From the NCBI GenBank assembly GCA_015065455.1, contig SVQI01000011.1, forward strand, positions 1-55,862: DNA of 55,862 bases, given 5' to 3'. The DNA is from Oscillospiraceae bacterium (lineage in GTDB: Bacteria > Bacillota > Clostridia > Oscillospirales > CAG-272). Of the stretch, positions 50,189 through 55,862 are shown one piece after another. Both the position numbers and the translations under genes were made by a program. Position 1 is the first letter of the stretch. Each line of letters starts with the position of its first letter. Under the pieces are notes generated by a model, which worked only from the letters and a program-made list of their open reading frames with translations, was not told where the DNA came from and made no database searches.

Positions 50189-51271
50189 ATGAAAAAAATA
50201 ATATCATTCATACTGATTTTTGTTTTGTTGTTTATGCTTGCGTCTTGTAATGAAAACAAAGACGTACAACAATCGGACAAAACACAAAATGCATCTAATA
50301 CAACGATTCAAGATACTACGGGAAATCCAAAAACAGATGAACCCGATACATTTAATTCTCCGGAAACAAATTCACCTGAATCATCATTAGCTGATGATAC
50401 AACGGCGACCACCGTAACATCGGATACATCAAGAATTGATGAAACGACTATAATTCCGGAAACCACAAAACAACCTGAAACACAGAGACCCACGCCTACA
50501 CCTACGCCAACACCGGCTGTACATACACACAGTTATAGTTCAAAAACTACAAAAAAAGCGGAGTGTACAGCTGATGGAATAAAAACTTATGTCTGCGAAT
50601 GCGGGTATTCGTATACTGAAAAAATATCAGCAACAGGTCATTCATGGGGGGATTGGAAAACAACCGTAGCTCCGACTGTATCGACAGAGGGAACCTCTCA
50701 GAGAAAGTGCAGTTCGTGTAATGCAACTGAAGAAAAGAAGCTTGATAAACTTCCGAAACCTGACGTACCTAATGCTCCTTCCGTATCCCCTGTAAGTGAA
50801 GCTGTACTTCAGCAAATAGAAGATGGATTTTTGAGATTGGTCAATGAGGAACGCGTAAGATGCGGCGTTGGAAAACTAAAGATAGATAGTTATCTTGAAA
50901 TTGTCGCACAGACAAGAAGTGTAGAAATTATAGAATTGTTTTCACACACAAGACCGAACGGTCAATCTTTCTCTTCGCTTGTAGACAGAAACTACTATGC
51001 ATATAAAGTTGTTGGAGAAAATATTTGTATAACGTCACACGTTGGTGATGGGTATTATACAGAAGAAGATATGTGGAAGGGAACACCCGAACAAATTGAG
51101 GCAACGTACACATGGATCTTTACTTTGTTTAAGAACAGTCCGGGACATTATGCAAATATGATAGATGCAAAATATGAGGATTGCGGTATTGGCATTACTT
51201 GTGTAATGGATGAAGAGAGCGGTCTGCCGTTCTTCCATGTAGCGCACAACTTTGGTACGTTATTGAAATAA
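50189..51271 (+). CDS. CAP (SCP/PR1-like) domain lipoprotein
   Basis: A 360-residue secreted protein. Signal peptide with lipobox L-A-S-C (Cys 20); a Thr/Asp/Pro-rich linker (21-110) ending in PTPTPTPTP; a Cys-containing repeat region (about 113-190) with CxxxG, CECGYSYTEKISATGH and CSSCNATEEKKL; then a CAP domain (about 208-360) with VNEERVRCGVGKL, FSHTRPNG, VGENI, NSPGHYANM and HVAHNFG. Bacterial CAP proteins are often spore- or surface-associated (YkwD-like) but their activity is unclear. AAGGAGG precedes the ATG. Confidence 0.88.
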   Translation: MKKIISFILIFVLLFMLASCNENKDVQQSDKTQNASNTTIQDTTGNPKTDEPDTFNSPETNSPESSLADDTTATTVTSDTSRIDETTIIPETTKQPETQRPTPTPTPTPAVHTHSYSSKTTKKAECTADGIKTYVCECGYSYTEKISATGHSWGDWKTTVAPTVSTEGTSQRKCSSCNATEEKKLDKLPKPDVPNAPSVSPVSEAVLQQIEDGFLRLVNEERVRCGVGKLKIDSYLEIVAQTRSVEIIELFSHTRPNGQSFSSLVDRNYYAYKVVGENICITSHVGDGYYTEEDMWKGTPEQIEATYTWIFTLFKNSPGHYANMIDAKYEDCGIGITCVMDEESGLPFFHVAHNFGTLLK

Positions 51272-51310
51272 AAAATTATCCCCACTGATTTTTCTGTGGG
51301 GATAATTTTT
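51271..51310 (+). terminator. Bidirectional terminator, member A of the CCCCACTGA hairpin family
   Basis: Stem AAATTATCCCCAC with GTGGGGATAATTT (51271-51285 with 51296-51310) and T-run. Its loop side TCCCCACTGATTTTT matches the hairpins at 52480, 54020 and 55621. Serves the CAP gene on + and the 51327 gene on -. Confidence 0.85.
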
Positions 51311-51326
51311 TACGTAATTGAATCGT

Positions 51327-51821
51327 TTATTTTTTAATTTGATACCAAAACTCCAACGTGTCATCTTTTTCTAATTCAGGGTTGTACTGTAAAATGGTCT
51401 CAAATAACGGGAATAGTCCACAATCGGAAAAAAGTTCAATATTATTTGCTGAATTTGATATCAGCGTAAGTGTCTTTTTTCCGAAGTCAACCTTCATCAT
51501 TCCGGATCTCATAGAAAGAGAGGAACGAAATTTTAATCCGCATAGAGCTTCAACGTTATTTAGATTATAAGTTTTTCTCCCTTTTTTTATAAAGACAATT
51601 CCATCTTCGATCCAATATGTACCTTTTCTAATAAATAAATTATATTTTTTGGTAATCTTTTCATATAAATAAAAAAATAGAAAAAATAACAAGTAAAACC
51701 AAAAGATTGTGATTTGTGTGTTTATTAAATTATTCATCCAAATTGCAATAATTAAAACAATGCTTAATGCACATAATGTTTTTGAAAAACTTGCTTCGTA
51801 ATCAAATTCTGTCTTTTCCAT
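51327..51821 (-). CDS. Small membrane protein of unknown function
   Basis: A 164-residue protein: two closely spaced helices (about 16-35 and 39-55), then a soluble part (60-164) with beta-rich patterns (YWIEDGIVFIKKGRKTYNLN, MKVDFGKKTLTLIS) that recalls a PH-like or YcxB-like fold, unproven. The ATG at 51821 follows AAGGAAC; the longer frame to 51884 would run into the tag gene. It lies 28 bases after tag and probably shares its transcript. Confidence 0.65.
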   Translation of the reverse strand: MEKTEFDYEASFSKTLCALSIVLIIAIWMNNLINTQITIFWFYLLFFLFFYLYEKITKKYNLFIRKGTYWIEDGIVFIKKGRKTYNLNNVEALCGLKFRSSLSMRSGMMKVDFGKKTLTLISNSANNIELFSDCGLFPLFETILQYNPELEKDDTLEFWYQIKK

Positions 51822-51849
51822 ATTATGTTCCTTTATTCTAATGTTTGAT

Positions 51850-52401
51850 TTATTTGTTTTTATATAAATAACATTCTTTATCATGTGAATAGATTAAACC
51901 TATTGCTTGTAAATAAGAATAAATTATTGTAGAGCCTACAAATTTCATTCCTCTGGATTTTAAATCATTTGAGATTTCATCAGATAGGTCATTTGTGGTT
52001 TTATCTGTTTCATATATGATTTTGTCACCTGCAAAAGTTTTTAAATAGTTAAAAAACGAACCGTATTCATCAATTATCTGTTTAAAAATTTTACTGTTGT
52101 TTATACTGGCGTTTATTTTTAATTTATTTCTGATAATTTGTTCGTTGTTCAATAATTGATTTATTTTTTTGTTGTCGTAAGAGCATACTTTTTCTAAATC
52201 AAAATTATCGTATGCAAGTCTGAAGCTTTCTCTTTTATTTAAAACACATTCCCAGGATAGCCCTGCCTGAAAGGATTCCAATATTAACATTTCATATAGA
52301 TATTTATCATCAAAACAAGGTTTACACCATTCATTGTCGTGGTATTCAACGTATTTAGGATTTTTAATATTGCACCAAGCGCATCTTTTTTTGCTATTCA
52401 T
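51850..52401 (-). CDS. tag: DNA-3-methyladenine glycosylase I
   Basis: A 183-residue HhH-superfamily glycosylase that removes 3-methyladenine. Tag markers: RCAWCNIKNPKYVEYHDNEW (first zinc Cys and His), LILESFQAGLSWECVLNKRE, RGMKFVGSTIIYSYLQAIG, and the C-terminal zinc ligands in YSHDKEC. Its ATG has only a poor ribosome site. It has its own promoter directly after the next terminator. Confidence 0.93.
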   Translation of the reverse strand: MNSKKRCAWCNIKNPKYVEYHDNEWCKPCFDDKYLYEMLILESFQAGLSWECVLNKRESFRLAYDNFDLEKVCSYDNKKINQLLNNEQIIRNKLKINASINNSKIFKQIIDEYGSFFNYLKTFAGDKIIYETDKTTNDLSDEISNDLKSRGMKFVGSTIIYSYLQAIGLIYSHDKECYLYKNK

Positions 52402-52436
52402 AATTATTTTAACCTTAGATTAAAGTTTCTTTTTTT

Positions 52437-52465
52437 ATTATAACATATTTTTATAGACTCATCAA
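52437..52465 (-). promoter_or_regulatory. Sigma-A promoter for tag (module B)
   Basis: On the minus strand TTGATG (52465-52460), 17-base spacer, TATAAT (52442-52437). The -35 begins 14 bases after the upstream terminator stem, in the shared sequence GATTTTTGTATCTATTGA. Confidence 0.75.
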
Positions 52466-52472
52466 TAGATAC

Positions 52473-52500
52473 AAAAATCCCCACTGATTTTTTCAGTGGG
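52473..52500 (-). terminator. Terminator after the PASTA gene, member B of the hairpin family
   Basis: On the minus strand CCCACTGA (52500-52493) pairs with TCAGTGGG (52487-52480); T-run 52477-52473. Confidence 0.85.
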
Positions 52501-52524
52501 AATTTGGTTTGTAAAAGTTTGTAA

Positions 52525-53904
52525 TTATCCTACTCTTTCAACGATTGTGCCTTCAAAATTAACACGGTAGAGCTCATCATTTTTATGCTCGTTTTGGAAA
52601 TAAATCCAACCGTCAGCAACGTTTAGAAAAGAGTTGGCATGGTTTAGATAATCATAATCAAGTATCTTTGTTTGTTGACTGCCATCAGGTTTCATTCTGC
52701 CAAATGATGATTTTATTGTATTGGCTCCTCTGAAATTGTGTACGAGATAATAAACCCACCCGTCATAACCGTTAAGCATAGAATACTGAACGTTAGTAGT
52801 TCCAAAGGAAGCATAGTCACTTCCGTCAACGTTTACGCTTTGAATGGTATACTTATCTGAGATTACAAGCTTTTCGTCTACTAAAGCAAGATCTGTACCA
52901 CCAAAGCCTACGCAAAAGATTGTTTTGCCCTGGCCGTCAAGCCCGCATTTATAAACCTGATAATTAGATTCGCTTACATAGTAAATATATTCACCGTATA
53001 CGATGAATTCTGAACAGTCTTCATTTAAAATCTGTGTTACTGAGCTGCCGTCAGTCTTCATTTTATAAAGCTTTCCGCCCCAGAATTCACTTGTATAGTA
53101 AATCCACTCATTTTCAACGTAAACACGATAGCTTGTAACAGAGCTAAGTTTTGTTTTTTCTGAGCCATCAATTTTTATCTTATAAATGCCTCCTTTTGAA
53201 CTGCCATCTGCAAAGTATAGCCACTCTCCTATAACGTTTAAAGAAACAGCGCAGGAGTCACAAATTAGCTGGATTTCACTTTTATCATTGCGCATTCTGT
53301 AAATGGAATTCTTACTACCGGCAAAATAAACCCAACCGTCCTGTGTTGTGATTTTGCCAAAATTGTTGGCGTTTGAGGGGGTTGTACCAATAGTGTTTGG
53401 TACGGCAATAGGATTGGCACCTTTGCTTACTGTAATAGTTATTGTCGAACCTTTATCTGCCTGGTATCCTGCAGGTACACTTTGAGATATAACATTTCCT
53501 TTATTTATCGTGCTACTATAATCCTCATTTGTGATTACGGAAAAACCGAGTTTTTTTAGTGTATCTTCAGCCTCTGCCACTGTACAATCATTAACGTCGG
53601 GCAGAGTTATTTGTTCAATTCCTTTGCTTACGACAATGTTTATTTCAGTACCATACTTTGCTTTGGATCCGCCATCTTTGTCTTGGGAAATTACACAGCT
53701 TTCTGAAACTTTGTCGCTGTATACAGTACTTGTTTTAATCTTAAAACCTGCATCTTCGAGAAGTGTAGTTGCTTGGTTTATATTTTTTTCCGTAACGTCG
53801 GGAATAATAACGCTTCGGTTATAGAATAAAACCAAAAAAATTGCTGTTAAATTGATAATCAATGTGAATGCAATTAGTACGTATTTAAGTATAGATTTTT
53901 TCAT
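52525..53904 (-). CDS. Membrane-anchored protein with two PASTA domains and a DUF5050-like propeller
   Basis: A 459-residue protein. A signal-anchor helix (about 8-28) is followed by two PASTA domains (33-95 and 99-161; VIIPDVTEKNINQATTLLED, VISQDKDGGSKAKYGTEINI, VISQSVPAGYQADKGSTI) and then six or so repeats of a beta-propeller type (180-459; blocks such as GWVYFAG, EWLYFADG, EWIYYTSE, EYIYYVSE and GWIYFQNE each followed by xLYxMxxDG). PASTA modules bind peptidoglycan/muropeptides; the propeller resembles DUF5050. No kinase or transpeptidase domain is present. AAAGGAGG precedes the ATG. Confidence 0.85.
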   Translation of the reverse strand: MKKSILKYVLIAFTLIINLTAIFLVLFYNRSVIIPDVTEKNINQATTLLEDAGFKIKTSTVYSDKVSESCVISQDKDGGSKAKYGTEINIVVSKGIEQITLPDVNDCTVAEAEDTLKKLGFSVITNEDYSSTINKGNVISQSVPAGYQADKGSTITITVSKGANPIAVPNTIGTTPSNANNFGKITTQDGWVYFAGSKNSIYRMRNDKSEIQLICDSCAVSLNVIGEWLYFADGSSKGGIYKIKIDGSEKTKLSSVTSYRVYVENEWIYYTSEFWGGKLYKMKTDGSSVTQILNEDCSEFIVYGEYIYYVSESNYQVYKCGLDGQGKTIFCVGFGGTDLALVDEKLVISDKYTIQSVNVDGSDYASFGTTNVQYSMLNGYDGWVYYLVHNFRGANTIKSSFGRMKPDGSQQTKILDYDYLNHANSFLNVADGWIYFQNEHKNDELYRVNFEGTIVERVG

Positions 53905-53977
53905 GTCATTTCCTCCTTAAAGTGTAAAAGTGATTTTTAAATTTAATTGTTTTTCTAAATGGGGATCTACCAATTTA

Positions 53978-54006
53978 ATTATACCATATTTTCTGTATCA
54001 TTTCAA
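53978..54006 (-). promoter_or_regulatory. Sigma-A promoter for the PASTA gene (module C)
   Basis: On the minus strand TTGAAA (54006-54001), 17-base spacer, TATAAT (53983-53978). The -35 begins 13 bases after the terminator stem. Confidence 0.8.
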
Positions 54007-54013
54007 TAGATAC

Positions 54014-54042
54014 AAAAATCCCCACTGAAAAAATCAGTGGGG
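54014..54042 (-). terminator. Terminator, member C of the hairpin family
   Basis: On the minus strand CCCCACTGA (54042-54034) pairs with TCAGTGGGG (54028-54020); T-run 54018-54014. It follows the CPBP gene and the remnant at 54064-54100. Confidence 0.88.
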
Positions 54043-54063
54043 AAATATTGTTTTATAATTCAG

Positions 54064-54100
54064 TTATGAATTACTGTTCGTCTTTAATTGCAGCCCGTGC
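54064..54100 (-). pseudogene. Remnant 3' end of the gene cut by the right edge
   Basis: Reading on the minus strand the last codons are LQLKTNSNS and TAA, the same as the C-terminus of the partial gene at 55665-55862 (HRLQLKTNSNS). Upstream the similarity stops and an in-frame stop lies about 20 codons before, so only the tail was copied. 53905-54169 otherwise holds only the terminator and promoter. Confidence 0.45.
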
Positions 54101-54169
54101 TGATATACACAAAAGAGGAAAAATAAAAGAACATCAATCCTGCGGGCGATTATCTTTCTTCATTTCAAA

Positions 54170-54865
54170 TTAATCTATAATTTTTCTATTTATATAAATC
54201 GCATATGCAAGAGGAATGATTATCAGAAATATGGGCGCAATATATAACGATAAGTCATTTTCGACATTAAATATAGAAAGTGAATTTACCAAACAATGTG
54301 TTATAATACAGGGGACAAGTGATTTGCTTTTATGAAATATAACAACAAACAAATAGCCTATTGCGGTAGCATAGCATATTTGCATTAAAGTCGGTATTAG
54401 TTCTGCACCATTTAACAGATTCACTATATGACCTATTCCAAAAGTCAGGGCGCTTACAACTATGGCGCTTTTAACATTGTTCTTTGCCATCATTCTAAAT
54501 AAAAAGCCTCTGAATATCAGTTCTTCAATAAATCCGATATTTATCATAGTTAGAATATGGAATATTGTTTCGCTTGCCGAATGGTTTATATTAAAACCGT
54601 TCCACAAATTAACAGATATAATTGCAGCCAATGGGATGAAATATAAATACTTTTTTAAATTTCGGACTTTAGAAAATCCATAATAGGCGGTCTTCTTGAG
54701 CGACAACACAATTCCGACTAAACACGCGGATAATATTGTATTAGCAACAAAACTGACACAGCTCGTATATCCAAAATTCTGGACGCAGACAGAATTAACT
54801 ACTATGTATATCAATATTATCAGCACACAAAATAATGTTTCGTGTTTTTCAAATATTTTCTTCAT
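54170..54865 (-). CDS. CPBP-family intramembrane metalloprotease
   Basis: A 231-residue membrane protein with about seven helices and the three CPBP motifs: EELIFRGFLFR (EExxxR), FGIGH (FxxxH), and HCLVN (HxxxN) near residue 200. Family members (Abi/CAAX-protease-like) cleave membrane proteins or act in bacteriocin immunity or maturation. Weak ribosome site (GGTGAT). It is a single-gene unit with its own promoter and terminator. Confidence 0.9.
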   Translation of the reverse strand: MKKIFEKHETLFCVLIILIYIVVNSVCVQNFGYTSCVSFVANTILSACLVGIVLSLKKTAYYGFSKVRNLKKYLYFIPLAAIISVNLWNGFNINHSASETIFHILTMINIGFIEELIFRGFLFRMMAKNNVKSAIVVSALTFGIGHIVNLLNGAELIPTLMQICYATAIGYLFVVIFHKSKSLVPCIITHCLVNSLSIFNVENDLSLYIAPIFLIIIPLAYAIYINRKIID

Positions 54866-54897
54866 AAAATCACCACATTCTATTGAATTATAAGGGA

Positions 54898-54926
54898 ATT
54901 ATACCACAATAGTTCAGAAACTGCAA
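54898..54926 (-). promoter_or_regulatory. Sigma-A promoter for the CPBP gene (module D)
   Basis: On the minus strand TTGCAG (54926-54921), 17-base spacer, TATAAT (54903-54898), only 7 bases after the terminator stem. Confidence 0.78.
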
Positions 54927-54927
54927 C

Positions 54928-54956
54928 AAAAAATCTCCACCGATTTCTCGGGGGGA
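54928..54956 (-). terminator. Terminator after the 55035 lipoprotein gene, member D
   Basis: On the minus strand TCCCCCCGA with TCGGTGGAGA, a degenerate stem (54956-54948 with 54943-54934, one bulge); T-run 54933-54928. Confidence 0.72.
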
Positions 54957-55030
54957 TAATTTGTTTTATAAAGTCAACAATTACTTTATTTTCTTAATTG
55001 CAGCTTGGGGTGCTGAACGCAAAAGGGGGG
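54928..55030 (-). repeat. Divergent copy D of the 93-bp repeat
   Basis: Reading on the minus strand CTTTTGCGTTCAGCAC, AGCTGCAATTAA, GTAATTG and TTTATAAAACAA appear in the same order as in copy C, then the terminator. The possible coding tail here is QHPKLQLRKIK and stop, similar to QHGLQLKTNSNS of copy C. Confidence 0.6.
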
Positions 55031-55034
55031 GGAA

Positions 55035-55550
55035 TTAACTCAAACTTGTTTTTGATATTATTTCATTGTAACATTCAGGAGACGGGGCACCGCTAATATA
55101 GTATGTAATGCCGTTAATAACTGTTGTATCCATACCTTGCTTAACAATGCTTCCATCCGAATATTCAATTTCTACAAGAATCGTATTCGTACCAGGTGGA
55201 ATCAAATCGGGAAACTTTCTATTAGTATCAACCTCAAATGAGTCGAGCCAAGTTATAATTTCATCTAAATGCTCAACAGGAACATCGCTACCTTTACCGT
55301 TACCATAGTAGGCATAGAAGGTGATGCGTTTAATGTTTTTCGTGTTGAAAATAGCGGTTGCTTGGTTGTTGGTATCGTTTTGGTTTGTACCTTCGGTTGG
55401 TTGCGTATTTGTGATAGGGTTCTCACTGCTATTGATTTTGCTTTGATTCGTACTTTCGGCTGATTGTATATTACTGTTGGTGTTTTTGCCGCAAGCTGCG
55501 AAACATAATAACATTATCCCGCAAAGAAAAATAGTTAAAATTTTTTTCAT
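55035..55550 (-). CDS. Putative lipoprotein with Asn/Thr-rich linker
   Basis: A 171-residue protein: signal peptide with lipobox F-A-A-C (Cys 20), then a low-complexity Asn/Thr/Ser/Gln linker (21-64, containing two loose repeats STNQSKINSS and GTNQNDTNNQ), then a compact domain (65-171; ITFYAYYGNGKGSDVPVEHL, LVEIEYSDGSIVKQGMDTTV, ITYYISGAPSPECYN). Domain unrecognised. GGAGG lies 10 bases before the ATG. Confidence 0.78.
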   Translation of the reverse strand: MKKILTIFLCGIMLLCFAACGKNTNSNIQSAESTNQSKINSSENPITNTQPTEGTNQNDTNNQATAIFNTKNIKRITFYAYYGNGKGSDVPVEHLDEIITWLDSFEVDTNRKFPDLIPPGTNTILVEIEYSDGSIVKQGMDTTVINGITYYISGAPSPECYNEIISKTSLS

Positions 55551-55578
55551 AATTTACTATACCTCCTTTTGCAATTAT

Positions 55579-55607
55579 ATTATAACATAAATTTTTATGA
55601 ACTGCAA
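55579..55607 (-). promoter_or_regulatory. Sigma-A promoter for the 55035 lipoprotein gene (module E)
   Basis: On the minus strand TTGCAG (55607-55602), 17-base spacer, TATAAT (55584-55579), 13 bases after the terminator stem. Confidence 0.78.
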
Positions 55608-55608
55608 C

Positions 55609-55701
55609 AGATACAAAAATCCCCACTGAAAAAATCAGTGGGGAAATATTGTTTTATAATTCAGTTATGAATTACTGTTCGTCTTTAATTGCAGCCTGTG
55701 C
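55609..55701 (-). repeat. 93-bp dispersed repeat, copy E
   Basis: Partner of 54008-54100. In this copy the first 33 bp (minus strand) are the true 3' end of the gene running off the right edge, so E looks like the source and C the derivative. Confidence 0.9.
55615..55643 (-). terminator. Terminator after the edge gene, member E of the hairpin family
   Basis: On the minus strand CCCCACTGA (55643-55635) pairs with TCAGTGGGG (55629-55621); T-run 55619-55615. Confidence 0.88.
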
Positions 55702-55862
55702 AGTATAGCATCAAGGGATGACTTTTTACCGCACTTACCAACGGTTGTGATTATACCATTCTGATTTTCTTTTTTCAATAGGTTTGGGAAAAATTGTTGT
55801 AATTCAGTCAAACCGATTACATCCCCGATATGTAGAGGAGGTTCATCCTCCTCGTCATCATT
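55665..55862 (-). CDS. Unknown protein, C-terminal 65 residues (cut by right edge)
   Basis: Minus-strand open frame entering from the right edge and ending TAA at 55667-55665. It reads an acidic stretch (NDDEEDEPPL), then HIGDVIGLTELQQFFPNLLK, an Asn/Gly/Thr segment ITTVGKCGKKSS and the tail LDAILHRLQLKTNSNS. It is too long and too even in composition to be chance, and its 3' end is followed by a good terminator. The rest of the gene is outside the window; no family recognised. Confidence 0.6.
   Translation of the reverse strand, partial: NDDEEDEPPLHIGDVIGLTELQQFFPNLLKKENQNGIITTVGKCGKKSSLDAILHRLQLKTNSNS

Larger units (their letters stand above)
54008..54100 (-). repeat. 93-bp dispersed repeat, copy C
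   Basis: Identical to 55609-55701 apart from one base (54096/55697). It contains a 33-bp coding end, a TAATTCA/TGAATTA inverted repeat and the CCCCACTGA terminator. Recent duplication is likely. Confidence 0.9.

Noticed and set aside
51271..55701. Integron or CRISPR-like array
   Set aside because: The repeats are terminator hairpins spaced by whole genes; no integrase, no attC-like core sites and no short regular spacers.
1..55862. Prophage, insertion sequence or defence island
   Set aside because: No transposase, integrase, capsid, restriction or nuclease-effector gene was recognised; accessory genes are membrane, transport and surface proteins.

Overview
The window looks like chromosomal DNA from a low-GC, endospore-forming Clostridia-type Firmicute (my guess is a gut Oscillospiraceae/Ruminococcaceae relative; I ran no database search). 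The reasons are AT-rich sequence with strong AGGAGG ribosome sites, a spoIIAA-spoIIAB-sigF operon, a yabM/mazG/hup/yabO/yabP/yabQ/divIC/yabR cluster, a large SRP RNA with an Alu domain next to dnaX, a valine T-box, cyclic-di-AMP synthase with its YbbR partner, and HemZ. No rRNA, tRNA, CRISPR array, transposase or phage gene was seen.

Layout. 1-6130 (+): accessory membrane genes. A three-gene cassette (ABC ATPase, permease, lipoprotein) is duplicated in tandem, followed by three tandem paralogues of an unknown membrane protein. 6197-13124 (-): ispDF, then rpe, a MurE-like ligase, an asparagine-synthase-type amidotransferase and an ATP-grasp ligase; the last three suggest modification of a cell-wall peptide. 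13359-28523 (+): a long housekeeping run: cdaA-cdaR, an FAD oxidoreductase, an RseC-like protein, recJ, relA/spoT, dtd, hemZ, a nucleoside kinase, an amidohydrolase, a SpoVB-like flippase and mazG. 28711-30929 (+): hup and the sporulation/division cluster. 31007-35573 (+): trxB, two CapA-like lipoproteins and a GT2-GtrA fusion. 35622-43161 (-): recR, ybaB, dnaX, SRP RNA, sigF-spoIIAB-spoIIAA, and valS with its T-box. 43423-44280 (+): rplM-rpsI. 44373-55862 is accessory: PAP2-like protein, XRE regulator, BioY, two convergent AzlCD pairs, small membrane and zinc-ribbon proteins, a CAP-domain lipoprotein, Tag glycosylase, a PASTA/propeller protein, a CPBP protease, a lipoprotein, and a gene cut by the right edge.

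The two things most worth a second look are: (i) 51.2-55.7 kb, where one terminator hairpin recurs five times and four of the copies run directly into the sigma-A promoter of the next minus-strand gene; two of these copies lie in a 93-bp near-identical repeat that carries the coding 3' end of the edge gene; (ii) the MurE-like/AsnB/ATP-grasp cassette at 6.2-10.9 kb, whose MurE-like member lacks the usual diaminopimelate-recognition motif. I saw no clear defence system or mobile element. Promoter, terminator and hairpin calls were made by eye.
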